From NCBI GenBank assembly GCA_038040485.1, contig JBBPIE010000001.1, positions 124,001 to 188,000 of the forward strand: DNA of 64,000 bases, written 5' to 3'. Each line of letters opens with the position of its first letter. Within the stretch, counting starts at the first letter, position 1. Shown here in pieces: positions 32,700-41,177 of the stretch. The position numbers and the translations under genes were made by a program. The notes under the pieces are model-generated. The model worked only from the letters and a program-made list of their open reading frames with translations, was not told the DNA's origin and did no database searches. Source of the stretch: Onstottus_B arcticum (GTDB lineage: Bacteria > Acidobacteriota > Blastocatellia > UBA7656).

Positions 32700-32817
32700 G
32701 GCAGTCAAGGGGGCCGCGTATAATCGCTTTCAGTGTATTCGCGGAGATTAGCGTTATTCGTGGATGAAGTGGCCGCCAACCTGAATAGTTCGGCTACTGG
32801 CACTCTCGCCGCTCGCG

Positions 32818-32823
32818 TATAAT
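32818..32823 (+). promoter_or_regulatory. -10 box of the GxxExxY gene
   Basis: A perfect TATAAT places a start near 32830, so the first ATG (32827) could not be translated. ATG 32869 with GCGGAGG just upstream is the likely start. The 12-bp CGCGTATAATCG context occurs twice (32715-32726 and 32814-32825). Confidence 0.5.
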
Positions 32824-32868
32824 CGAATGCGGGCAATCGTGGAAATTCGTGTTATTCGCGGAGGCGAT

Positions 32869-33300
32869 ATGCTCATATACAAGGAGGAGGTCTACTCCAT
32901 AGTCGGCGCGGCGATGGAAGTCTACAATACCCTGGGTGCAGGGTTTCTAGAACCCGTGTACCAGGAGGCTTTCGAGATCGAACTTGGGTCACGGGGCATC
33001 CCGTTCGGAGCCAAAAGGGAACTAAGAATAGCCTACAAAGAGCGCATACTCAGCAAGTCTTACGTGGCCGATCTGATTGTCTTCGAGAAGATCATCGTGG
33101 AGGTCAAAGCTCTAACAAATCTAACGTCTCGCGAAGAAGCTCAACTGCTCAACTATCTCAAAGCAACTGGCCACCAGGTCGGCGTGCTCATCAACTTCGG
33201 CTCTGATCGTAAACTGGACTGGAAGCGTATGGTATTCACAAAGCTGTCCACGAATAACGCGAATCATCGCGAATTTTCCGGGGACATTGGCGAAGATTAG
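32869..33300 (+). CDS. GxxExxY family protein
   Basis: A 143-residue protein with the name-giving motif GAGFLEPVYQEAFEIEL and later text IAYKERILSKSYVADLIVFEKIIVEVKAL, a PD-(D/E)xK-like nuclease core (D..L..E.K). Members are abundant in some phyla in many copies per genome, but their role is unknown; a relation to restriction-like endonucleases has been suggested from the fold. The start is ATG 32869 with GCGGAGG 4 nt upstream. The last about 15 residues (STNNANHREFSGDIGED) are encoded by an inverted copy of the flanking repeat, so the gene end has been overwritten by the repeat. Confidence 0.85.
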   Translation: MLIYKEEVYSIVGAAMEVYNTLGAGFLEPVYQEAFEIELGSRGIPFGAKRELRIAYKERILSKSYVADLIVFEKIIVEVKALTNLTSREEAQLLNYLKATGHQVGVLINFGSDRKLDWKRMVFTKLSTNNANHREFSGDIGED

Positions 33301-33327
33301 TGTTGTTCGCGGAGCAAGGCATGAAGT

Positions 33328-33356
33328 TTGACAGTCCAAACACTCTACACTATAGT
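33328..33356 (+). promoter_or_regulatory. Strong sigma-70 promoter of smc, inside a palindrome
   Basis: TTGACA (33328-33333), 17-bp spacer, TATAGT (33351-33356). The -10 lies inside the perfect 12-bp palindrome ACACTATAGTGT (33347-33358). The expected start (about 33363) gives a leader of about 53 nt before ATG 33416. Confidence 0.75.
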
Positions 33357-33415
33357 GTGCCAGGCCGTTATTATAGCGCTATTCATAGTGGCCACGCTGA
33401 GCCACGGGGTTTTGA

Positions 33416-36400
33416 ATGTTCAGACTCGAAAAACTTGAGATCATCGGATTTAAGTCTTTTGCCGACCGCACAACTCTCGTCTTTGGCGAAGGGATTACCG
33501 GCGTCGTAGGCCCGAACGGCTGCGGCAAAAGCAACATCGCCGAAGCCATCTCGTGGGTGCTGGGCGAACAGTCCGCCAAGAATCTGCGCGGCGGCAAGAT
33601 GGAAGACGTCATCTTCAACGGCACCCGTGACCGCAAGCCCACTGGCCTCGCCGAAGTGTTGCTCACGATGGTAGCTATCGAAGACATCGCTGCTCGCGAC
33701 GCCCAGGAGCCGGACGGCGACGACGAACTTGAGTTCGACGAAGCGCTCTCCAGCGCCCAGCGCGCCGCCGATGCCGCGCGCTCGCTAGTCGAGGAGCTTG
33801 CGCCGCCTGAGGAAGAAACAGCCGAGCTTCCGGAAGCCACGGCATCCGAAGCCGGCGAAACAACCGAACCGCTGGCGCAGCCCGACGACGTTGATTGCGC
33901 ACTCTCTGATCAGGCAGGCGCAACCGAGCCAGCCACTGACGATCAATCGGCGGAAGTGCGAGGCGATTCCTCCCTCTCTCAACTTGAAGTCGAGCCCGTC
34001 GCCGGTGAGACAGACGCGCAAACCGATCGCGAGGAAAAGAAGAAGCGTCGCTCGCCGCGCCCGCCCAAGCGCCGCACGATTGCAATATCGGCGGGTGAGC
34101 GCGTCACCGTCGGCCGCAGGCTTTACCGCACGGGCGACAGCGACTACCTCATGAACGGCCGGCCTTGCTTGTTGCGCGACGTTCAGGATCTGTTCGCTGG
34201 AACCGGACTGGGCGGCGCGCACTACGCGATCATCGAACAAGGCCGCATCGGGCAGATACTCTCTTCAAAGCCGCTCGACCGCCGCGGCCTGATCGAAGAA
34301 GCTGCGGGCATCACTAAGTTCAAATCTCGCAAGCGCGCCACCGAACTCAAGCTCGATTCGGCCAAGCTGAACCTCACCCGGCTCAACGACATCATCAGCG
34401 AAGTCGAGCGGCAAGTGAACAGCCTCAAGCGGCAAGCGCAGAAGGCGCGCCGCTATCGCCGCCTCCGCGAAGAGATGCGCTCGCTGATGAAGGTGGTGTT
34501 CACCGCCGACCACTACCGGCTCAGTGAAGCCAACGAGCGAGTTGCACGCGAGCTTCAAGAAGCCGGGCGCAACCAGACCGAGCTTGACACCCAACTCACC
34601 GAGCGTGAAACCGAGCATCGCGGTGTTTCGGGTCACGCGCGCTCGGCGGAAGACCAGCTTGCGGGTCTGCGCGAGCAGGCGGCGGCGCTCGAGCTTGAAG
34701 CGGACCGGGCGCGCAATCGCCGCGCGTTCGAGGAACAACAGATCAAGGAACTCGGCGCGCGGATCGAAGAACTCAATCGCGATCAACAAGCTTTTGACTC
34801 GCGGCTCGAGTTACTGGACGAAGAAGCGAAGCGCCGCGGCGAAAGTCTCAGCGCGCTCGAGACTGAACTTGCGGCCGCGCAAGCCGGGCTGCTGACCTGC
34901 GACGGCGAATACCAGGAAGAGCTTTCGCGATTGCGCGCAGCCGAAGTCGAGATCGAAGCGATGCGCCAGCGAATGGTCTGGGAGATCGGCGCAACCGAAC
35001 GGCTCCGGAACCTGGGCGCGAGCGTTCAGGATTCGTTTAAACGGCTCGAACTGAGGCAAACAACCCTGCAGGCTGAGTTCGAACGCGCGACGGCCCGGCG
35101 CGACGAAGCCGCAACGGAGCACTCGCGCGTCCAGAGCGAATCCGACGACGGCCGCCGCCGCCTCGACGAACTTACTGCAAGAATCGCGGAGCGCGCTGCT
35201 GAAGTGATCACGCTACGCGACCAGCGCGCCGCGCTTCGCGCCGAGCTCGAGAAGACACAGGCCGAGCGGGTTGCTGCTCAGCACAGGCTTGCGTCGCTCG
35301 AAGATCTCGACCGACACCGCGCCTACTACACCGACGCGGTTCAACAAGTGCTGTCGCCCGAACAAGCCACGCGCATAAACGCGCTTGGCACTCTGGCCGA
35401 TTTCGTCGAGGTCGATAAGCCATACGAGGCGCTCGTCGAAAGCCTGTTTGGACGCGAGCTGCAATCCGTCCTCGTTCCCACCATCGATGATGCGCTTGCC
35501 GGCGTCGATTACATCAAGAGCGAAGAACTGGGTCGCGGCGCGTTCCTTGTGGTTGGCCTGCACGGGGGCGAGGAAGACGCTTCGGATTCGGACGGTCGCC
35601 CAGACGACGAAGGCAGAGAGCCAAGCGACGACTCGCGAACCGAATGGTCGCAACAACCGGTCTTCGAAGTTGACGACAGAGGCCGCGTCTTCGACTCCGC
35701 GTCCGAGCCCGTGCCTATGCAGTTTCATCTCGAAGTGCTGCGCGCGATTGACCTGCTGGGGTTGAGGCCGGAAATCAAGAACGTAGTCGAACACGCTTTC
35801 CCGGAGAAATGCGGCGCGGCGGTCGTGCCGGATCTCGAAGCCGCGCTTCACCTCTCAATCGAGAACCAGTCGCGAATCTACGTCACGTCGGACGGCGAAA
35901 TGGTAGTCAACGGGCGTTTGATCGTCACCGGCGCACAGGCCGGCCAGCGCGGGACTTCGCTTCTAGGGTTGAAGCGCGAGATCAAGGAGCTGCGAATTCA
36001 GAGTGAGACGCTTGGCCTCGAGCAAGAGCGGTTGAGCGGCGAGATGGACGACGCCGAGCGGAAGCTTGCGGGGATGGAAGGCGAGGCCGCCGCGCTCGAC
36101 GGCGAGCTTCGCGAACACGAGAAGACCGCTGCCGCGCGAAGCTCCCAGCTCGAAGGGTTGGCACGGGATCTCGAACGCGCCGAGCAGCACGTGCGAGTCG
36201 TCGGGCTCGAGTTAGAGCAAACTGCCGATGAGCGGCGCGAGCAAGAAACACGTGACGAGCAGATCGCGGCGGAGCTCGCGGCTGCCGAAGCTTCCCGACT
36301 GAGCGTGCAGGCATCGCTCGCGGAATCTCAGTTGTCTCTCTCTGAGATGCGGGCGGGCGCGGAGCAGATCTCCGAGCGATTGTCCTCAGCGAGGGCTTCG

Positions 36401-37618
36401 GCTGCGGCGCTTGGCGAGCGATTGCAAGCGGCGCGCGCTGAGATGCGGCGAATCGAAAGTGAGACTGAGGAGTTGAACTCGCGGATTAACCGCAACCGCC
36501 TCGAGATGTACGAGAGCCACGGCCGCATCGAGGAACTGACCGTCTCGCAGACCGAAGCGGCGGGCGCACTGGCGCGCTTCGAGGCCGAGCGCGCGTCGCT
36601 CGATGAAAGCATCGACGCCGCGAGCAAGGAACTTCAAACGGCGCGCGCAAGGACCGACGAGCTCGAGACGATGCTCAGCGAGATGCGCCAGGCCGTTTCG
36701 GCGGCGCACGACCGGCGAAGCCAGTTCGAAATCGAACGTGCGAGAATCGAATCCGAGGCCGAGCATCTCGCGCGCACCTGCCTATCCGAGCTTGCGATGT
36801 CACTCGAAGACGTGGTGACCAGCGTTGAGATCAGTGGTCAGTGGCCGGAAGGCGGAGGCCAGAGGTCAGAAGTCGGAGATCAGAAGTCAGAAGTCGGCAG
36901 TCAGGTCCCGGATCATTTGGCAGAGACTGATGGGGAGCAGACCGATCTGACCTCTGACCTCCGACCTCTGACCTCTGATTCCGCGCGCAGCCGCCTCGAC
37001 GAGTTGCGCCGAAAGATAGACGAGATCGGGCCGGTCAATATGATGGCGCTCGAGGAGCTGGAGGAGTCCGAGCAGCGGTTCAAGTTCCTGAGCGAACAAC
37101 GACGCGACATACTTGACTCGATCCGAATGACCGAGGAAGCGCTCACCGAGATTCGGCGGAGGTCGCGCGAGCGATTCCGCCACGCGTTCGCGCACATCAA
37201 TGAAAACTTCCAGCGGATGTTCGTCGAGTTGTTTGGCGGCGGGCGCGGCGAGATGATTTTGATCGACCAAGACGACGTGCTCGAGTCGGGCATCGATCTG
37301 ATCGCGCAGCCGCCCGGTAAGCGATTACAAAACGTGTTGCTCTTGTCGGGCGGTGAGAAAGCGATGGCGGCGATCGCGCTTGTGCTTGCGATCTTCCAGT
37401 ACCGGCCTTCGCCGTTCTGCATACTCGACGAAGTCGATGCGCCGCTTGATGAGGTCAACGTCGGCCGGTTCTCGGACAAAGTGATAGAGATGAGCCGCGA
37501 CACGCAGTTTCTGGTCATCACTCACAACAAACGCACTATGGAAGCCGCGCGAGCGCTTTACGGCGTCACTATGCAAGAGCCCGGCGTATCGAAACTCGTC
37601 TCGGTCAAGTTCGAGTAG
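33416..37618 (+). CDS. smc: Chromosome segregation protein SMC with unusual insertions
   Basis: An ABC-type condensin of 1400 aa (family usually about 1150-1250). Head half 1 has Walker A VGPNGCGKSN (31-40) and later RRLYRTGDSDYLMNGRPCLLRD and GTGLGGAHYAIIEQGRIGQIL. Two long coiled-coil arms (about 300-560, 870-1135) flank a hinge (about 600-780). Head half 2 has the signature LLSGGEKAMAAIAL and Walker B CILDEVDAPLDE (Asp1338, Glu1339). Two insertions stand out: an acidic stretch of about 120 residues at about 88-222, inside head half 1, and residues about 1138-1187 encoded by a heptamer repeat array. All catalytic motifs are intact. It has its own strong promoter. Confidence 0.95.
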   Translation: MFRLEKLEIIGFKSFADRTTLVFGEGITGVVGPNGCGKSNIAEAISWVLGEQSAKNLRGGKMEDVIFNGTRDRKPTGLAEVLLTMVAIEDIAARDAQEPDGDDELEFDEALSSAQRAADAARSLVEELAPPEEETAELPEATASEAGETTEPLAQPDDVDCALSDQAGATEPATDDQSAEVRGDSSLSQLEVEPVAGETDAQTDREEKKKRRSPRPPKRRTIAISAGERVTVGRRLYRTGDSDYLMNGRPCLLRDVQDLFAGTGLGGAHYAIIEQGRIGQILSSKPLDRRGLIEEAAGITKFKSRKRATELKLDSAKLNLTRLNDIISEVERQVNSLKRQAQKARRYRRLREEMRSLMKVVFTADHYRLSEANERVARELQEAGRNQTELDTQLTERETEHRGVSGHARSAEDQLAGLREQAAALELEADRARNRRAFEEQQIKELGARIEELNRDQQAFDSRLELLDEEAKRRGESLSALETELAAAQAGLLTCDGEYQEELSRLRAAEVEIEAMRQRMVWEIGATERLRNLGASVQDSFKRLELRQTTLQAEFERATARRDEAATEHSRVQSESDDGRRRLDELTARIAERAAEVITLRDQRAALRAELEKTQAERVAAQHRLASLEDLDRHRAYYTDAVQQVLSPEQATRINALGTLADFVEVDKPYEALVESLFGRELQSVLVPTIDDALAGVDYIKSEELGRGAFLVVGLHGGEEDASDSDGRPDDEGREPSDDSRTEWSQQPVFEVDDRGRVFDSASEPVPMQFHLEVLRAIDLLGLRPEIKNVVEHAFPEKCGAAVVPDLEAALHLSIENQSRIYVTSDGEMVVNGRLIVTGAQAGQRGTSLLGLKREIKELRIQSETLGLEQERLSGEMDDAERKLAGMEGEAAALDGELREHEKTAAARSSQLEGLARDLERAEQHVRVVGLELEQTADERREQETRDEQIAAELAAAEASRLSVQASLAESQLSLSEMRAGAEQISERLSSARASAAALGERLQAARAEMRRIESETEELNSRINRNRLEMYESHGRIEELTVSQTEAAGALARFEAERASLDESIDAASKELQTARARTDELETMLSEMRQAVSAAHDRRSQFEIERARIESEAEHLARTCLSELAMSLEDVVTSVEISGQWPEGGGQRSEVGDQKSEVGSQVPDHLAETDGEQTDLTSDLRPLTSDSARSRLDELRRKIDEIGPVNMMALEELEESEQRFKFLSEQRRDILDSIRMTEEALTEIRRRSRERFRHAFAHINENFQRMFVELFGGGRGEMILIDQDDVLESGIDLIAQPPGKRLQNVLLLSGGEKAMAAIALVLAIFQYRPSPFCILDEVDAPLDEVNVGRFSDKVIEMSRDTQFLVITHNKRTMEAARALYGVTMQEPGVSKLVSVKFE
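36828..36978. repeat. Inverted heptamer array B, inside smc
   Basis: The left arm has eleven phased 7-bp units with consensus AAGTCAG or AGGTCAG (36828-36904). The right arm has five units TCTGACC-type (36944-36978). The arms are reverse complements. The array is translated in frame (for example GDQKSEVGSQ...DLRPLTSD) within the coiled-coil to head junction of SMC. Confidence 0.85.
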
Positions 37619-37627
37619 GGAAATCTC

Positions 37628-37698
37628 AAACAGGGATGGTCGCACGCACGAGGAGGCCCGGATCACGGGGCGTCTTGTGCGCGCGGCCATCCCTGTTT
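37628..37698. repeat. Inverted repeat element after smc
   Basis: The arms 37628-37651 and 37675-37698 (24 bp) pair at 21 positions and would also allow G-U pairs in RNA. The sequence begins AAACAGGGATGG and ends CCATCCCTGTTT. It starts 9 bp after the smc stop and may act as a terminator. It is not of the GTAGGG family. Confidence 0.8.
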
Positions 37699-37716
37699 AA
37701 GCTCTGTAGTTGGGAT

Positions 37717-38421
37717 ATGAGTGCAACCCCGCTTTCATTTCGACTTCTGCTGCTGCTGATGGCCGCCGCAAGCCTCGCCAGTCCGACGGCGGCGCAAAAC
37801 GGTGACGCCGGGACAGGACCAGCGGGCTTGAGCTTGGCATACAAGTTTGAGAACGCACGCTTCTATATTCCGTTGTTGGAGATCGACCTGGCGCGGGACG
37901 GCGCCGGCGAGTTGCGCTTCAAACGCGGCGAATCCGACGAGGTCGTCGATCTAAAATTCAGACTCCTGCCGTCAACGCTGGCCCGAGTTCGCCAGTTGTG
38001 CGCAGCGACCCAGTTTCTGACGTCGGACGCCGGCTATCAAGATAAGAAGGACTTTTCGCATCTAGGCTGGATCAGCATTTCGGCGAGGCAAGGCGCGCTT
38101 TCCCGGTCCGTCCGTTTCAACTACACGACGAACGCCGAGATTCGCGAGTTGGCCGACATCTTTCGGGCTATCGCGACTCAGGAGATCCATGTGTTTGACA
38201 TGGAGACGGCACAGCGGTATCAACCGCTCGATCTGCCTGGGCGGCTGGAAGCGGTTGAAAACGATTTGCGGCTGGAGCGGCTGGCCGAGCCCGAAAGGAT
38301 GCTTGTGCCGCTTAGCGAGATCGCCGGCGACGACACGCAAGCGTTGATCGCGCGCAATCACGCGAGCCGAATCATCGACGCCATCAAGAAGGGTAAGTTC
38401 AAAGCGCCGGTGAAGAAATAG
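37717..38421 (+). CDS. Secreted protein of unknown function
   Basis: A 234-residue protein with a signal peptide (MSATPLSFRLLLLLMAAASLASPTAAQ). The mature protein begins after AAQ and has a beta-rich start (AYKFENARFYIPLLEIDLARDG) followed by a helical C-terminal half (AEPERMLVPLSEIAGD, AIKKGKFK). No catalytic motif or known family was recognised. The ATG 37717 start is set by the signal peptide; the open frame to 37636 lies within the inverted repeat. It lies between smc and another unknown gene, separated from the latter by a heptamer array. Confidence 0.65.
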   Translation: MSATPLSFRLLLLLMAAASLASPTAAQNGDAGTGPAGLSLAYKFENARFYIPLLEIDLARDGAGELRFKRGESDEVVDLKFRLLPSTLARVRQLCAATQFLTSDAGYQDKKDFSHLGWISISARQGALSRSVRFNYTTNAEIRELADIFRAIATQEIHVFDMETAQRYQPLDLPGRLEAVENDLRLERLAEPERMLVPLSEIAGDDTQALIARNHASRIIDAIKKGKFKAPVKK

Positions 38422-38568
38422 TGGTCAGTCAGTAGTCCGTAGTCCGTTGTCAGTAGTCCGTAGCTACGGATCATCGAGCATAGACGGACTCGTGACTACA
38501 GCCGCTGAGTGCGAGTTACGAACTGCTAACTGCGAGCTACTGACTAAGGACTACTGACTACTGACTAC
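38421..38568. repeat. Inverted heptamer array C (GTCAGTA / TACTGAC)
   Basis: The left arm has phased units GTGGTCA, GTCAGTA, GTCCGTA, GTCCGTT, GTCAGTA, GTCCGTA (38421-38462). The right arm has about nine phased units ending TGACTAC, TGACTAC (to 38568). The arms face each other. The array spans the whole gap between two unknown genes and ends 5 bp before ATG 38574. Confidence 0.85.
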
Positions 38569-38573
38569 GTGCC

Positions 38574-40094
38574 ATGTTCATACCGAGAGGAAGAGTCATT
38601 CACGAGAACCTGGCGACGAGCTACGTGCTTGTAGAAGCGCTGGTCGCCGACTTGTCTGAGGGCGGCTTCACCGGAGTGGTAGAAGTACTCCTGCGCGATA
38701 CCGACAGTCACGTCATCATTTCGCGCGGCGAAGTGACGGCTACCGTTGAAACCCGGCTCAATGCTGAAAGCGGAGCCCGAGCGGTCCTCACGCCTGCGGT
38801 TGCCGAGCTTGCAGCGCGGGCGAAACTCGAACGCGGCCGCGTCTCCGTTTTCAGCTATCCTATGGCCACCTGCAGCGCGATCTCTGGACGAATAAACTCT
38901 CAACCGCTCTACACGAAGCTGAGCTCCGAATTTGCGGACCTCGAAAGGATGCTCTCCAAACTCGGGCGCGAACCCGACAAGCAGTGGTTTATCGAAATCG
39001 AATCGGCAAGCGGGCTATGCGCGCTGATCCACCTTAACGGCGAACGCTGTCTGGTGATGAGCTCCGACGTTGACCGTCGCGAGGCGGAAGCTAACAGCGC
39101 TGATTTGATGCAGAACTCGGAGGTTCGAGGACTCATCGACGACTTCAACCGGGCGGGAGGCACGTTCGATGTGTTCTTCAAGGAATTGGAAGCGCCAGCG
39201 CGCGCGACTGAGTCGTCGCCAACCCTGCATCAGTGGATTGAACCGCCGGGACTCGCTCGCGAAGGCGTGACCGCCGTTGCGCCCACCTCCGGCAAAGAAG
39301 ACCACCCGGCAGTGGCCGAGTCTCAAGACGAAGTAGCCCAGGCGGTGCTGGATGCCAAAACCGCCTATGACTCGCTGTCAGTTGCGGATTCACCTTTCAG
39401 CGCCATCGACGAACGGGAAGCTGAAGTCGAGTCACCGCCCGATCCGTTGCCACCAAGTCCCGCGGAGTTGGAAGAAGCAAGGCTCGCGGTGCTCGGGCTG
39501 GCTCGCGAATCGGAGTTCGGAAACGATCCGTTCAACGACGAAGCTTCCGAACAGTTTTCATCGGACGAGACGCAATACTCCTCGTTCACGTTCGACTCGC
39601 CAGAGGCGGCGGCTGACGAGAGTCAAGAAGGCGATCTATTGGCTGTCGGTTACGACTTCAAGACTTCGGACGACTTGCAGCGGGCCAGCGAGGCCGAAGT
39701 AATGGCCGAAGTGAAGCGGCTGATGGCTGAGATCGCAAGGACAATCGAAGAGGCTATCGAGTCCGTCGAACAGCGAAGCACGTTTCCGATACACCTTCGC
39801 GCCGGGCAGTTGAAAGTAGCGGACCGCTATCCATTTCTCGATCCGTTCGGACCCGAGTTCGAATACCTGGCTGGCGAGATCGTCTTCGTCGGGCACGTAA
39901 GTCCGGCTGAGTTTGTCGAAGGGCTGACCGAAGCGCTAAAGCTCGCGGTTGACGGAGTGGCTCAAGTCAGCGCGCAGCCTGCGCGGGTCCGCGGGCGTGT
40001 CGCGGACGTTCTGCGAAGACTGCTGAACCGGCAGCAAACGGAGTTTGAAGCGTATGGGTTGGATGAGTCGGTCCGTGAAATCCTGGATGCATGA
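38574..40094 (+). CDS. Unknown acidic protein, possibly DUF4388-related at its N-terminus
   Basis: A 506-residue protein without signal peptide. The first about 60 residues (IHENLATSYVLVEALVADLSEGGFTGVVEVL) resemble the start of a DUF4388/PATAN domain, as also seen clearly in the gene at 47559, but the similarity is short. The middle (about 240-370) is acidic, Ser/Glu/Pro-rich and probably disordered. A helical C-terminal domain follows (EVMAEVKRLMAEIARTIEEAIESVEQ...DPFGPEFEYLAGEIVFVG). The ATG at 38574 has no ribosome site because heptamer array C abuts it. A signalling or scaffold role is only a guess. Confidence 0.6.
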   Translation: MFIPRGRVIHENLATSYVLVEALVADLSEGGFTGVVEVLLRDTDSHVIISRGEVTATVETRLNAESGARAVLTPAVAELAARAKLERGRVSVFSYPMATCSAISGRINSQPLYTKLSSEFADLERMLSKLGREPDKQWFIEIESASGLCALIHLNGERCLVMSSDVDRREAEANSADLMQNSEVRGLIDDFNRAGGTFDVFFKELEAPARATESSPTLHQWIEPPGLAREGVTAVAPTSGKEDHPAVAESQDEVAQAVLDAKTAYDSLSVADSPFSAIDEREAEVESPPDPLPPSPAELEEARLAVLGLARESEFGNDPFNDEASEQFSSDETQYSSFTFDSPEAAADESQEGDLLAVGYDFKTSDDLQRASEAEVMAEVKRLMAEIARTIEEAIESVEQRSTFPIHLRAGQLKVADRYPFLDPFGPEFEYLAGEIVFVGHVSPAEFVEGLTEALKLAVDGVAQVSAQPARVRGRVADVLRRLLNRQQTEFEAYGLDESVREILDA

Positions 40095-40112
40095 CCTCCC
40101 TTGAAACTCGGC

Positions 40113-41060
40113 TCAAGACGATCCTCTCAGGTACTCAACTGCCTCTTCGAAAGCTCGCTGCTCATCGCCAAACCGATTGATCCACTTCACATCAGGCCAC
40201 GAGCGCCACCATGAAAGCTGACGCTTGGCATAGTGGCGTGTGTCGAGCTTCATCTGATTCAACGCGTCTTCGCGTGATCGCTTTCCCTCCAGGTACTCCA
40301 CCACCCTTCGGTATCCATGAGCCCCGAACGCCTTTGCCGATGCGGGCACGCCTGACGCGATCAGCGATTCAACCTCTTCGACAAGTCCGCCGGCAAACAT
40401 GCGCTCGGCCCGGGCGTTGATCCTCGCATACAGCTCGTCGCGCGGCGGGTTGAGTGCGATCACCCGAATGCGCGCGGCGAATTCCGGAGGAGCAGGACCG
40501 CCGGTTCTCACTTCCGAAATTCTCTGCCCGGTTTGAAAAAAGACTTCCAGAGCACGCATCGTTCGAGACCAATCTCGAGGGCTGATTGTCTTTGCTGCCT
40601 CGGCGTCCACGCGGCTGAGGATGTGGTGCAAGTGTTCCGTGCCTCGCTTGTCGCGAAGCGCAATGAGCCTGTTGCGAAACGCGGTGTTTGTTTCCGGCCC
40701 TTCAAACAGCGGGCGCATCAAGGCGCGCAAGTAGAAGCCGGTGCCGCCAACCAAAACCGCGGACCGGCCGCGCGTTTCGATCTCGCTCACAGTCCGCGCA
40801 GCAACCCGCGCGTACTCGCCGGCTGTGAAGTTCTGGGCGGGCTCGGCAATATCGATCAAGTGATGAGGCACCCCGCGGCGCTCGGCAAGCGGCACCTTCG
40901 CAGTGGCGACGTAGATTCCTCGATAGACCTGAACTGAATCGAGGTTGACGATTTCGCCCGAGGAGACCAGCGCAAGCAGCAGACCTAGCTCGCTCTTGCC
41001 CGAGGCGGTCGGACCAACGATCGCCGGAATCAATCGCGCCGGACCATCATCGCTTTTCAC
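40113..41060 (-). CDS. miaA: tRNA dimethylallyltransferase
   Basis: Prenylates adenosine-37 of tRNAs that read codons starting with U. The P-loop is AIVGPTASGKSEL at the N-terminus, followed by IVNLDSVQVYRG (catalytic Asp region), VPHHLIDIAEP and VLVGGTGFYLRAL. The C-terminal RHYAKRQLSWWR matches the family end (T/R-R-x-Y-A-K-R-Q-x-x-W). 315 aa, the normal length. The GTG start at 41060 is preceded by TGC-TAACAT-N6, suggesting a leaderless transcript. It converges with the gene ending at 40094, 18 bp away. Confidence 0.95.
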   Translation of the reverse strand: MKSDDGPARLIPAIVGPTASGKSELGLLLALVSSGEIVNLDSVQVYRGIYVATAKVPLAERRGVPHHLIDIAEPAQNFTAGEYARVAARTVSEIETRGRSAVLVGGTGFYLRALMRPLFEGPETNTAFRNRLIALRDKRGTEHLHHILSRVDAEAAKTISPRDWSRTMRALEVFFQTGQRISEVRTGGPAPPEFAARIRVIALNPPRDELYARINARAERMFAGGLVEEVESLIASGVPASAKAFGAHGYRRVVEYLEGKRSREDALNQMKLDTRHYAKRQLSWWRSWPDVKWINRFGDEQRAFEEAVEYLRGSS

Positions 41061-41066
41061 GCGGCG

Positions 41067-41072
41067 ATGTTA
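41067..41072 (-). promoter_or_regulatory. Probable leaderless promoter of miaA
   Basis: On the minus strand, TGC-TAACAT is followed by exactly 6 nt and the GTG start at 41060. No Shine-Dalgarno is present. Confidence 0.45.
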
Positions 41073-41177
41073 GCAACCGACCCGAGGAGTAACAAGCGAA
41101 CGAGCTGCAAACGTTGCCGGCAGATGGGTCTCCGGTGGCGGTTCCGACCAAAGCTTGGATTTTGCGCTACGTTCTTC

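Larger units (their letters stand above)
32746..33313. repeat. Short GATTAGCGTTATTCGTGGA-type repeats flanking the GxxExxY gene
   Basis: One motif occurs in direct orientation at 32746-32764, in diverged form at 32843-32860 and again in direct orientation at 33295-33313. It is inverted at 33247-33265, inside the 3' end of the GxxExxY gene. 32746-32764 and 33247-33265 match at 17 of 18 positions. The copies frame the gene like ends of a small mobile or repeat unit. Confidence 0.6.
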
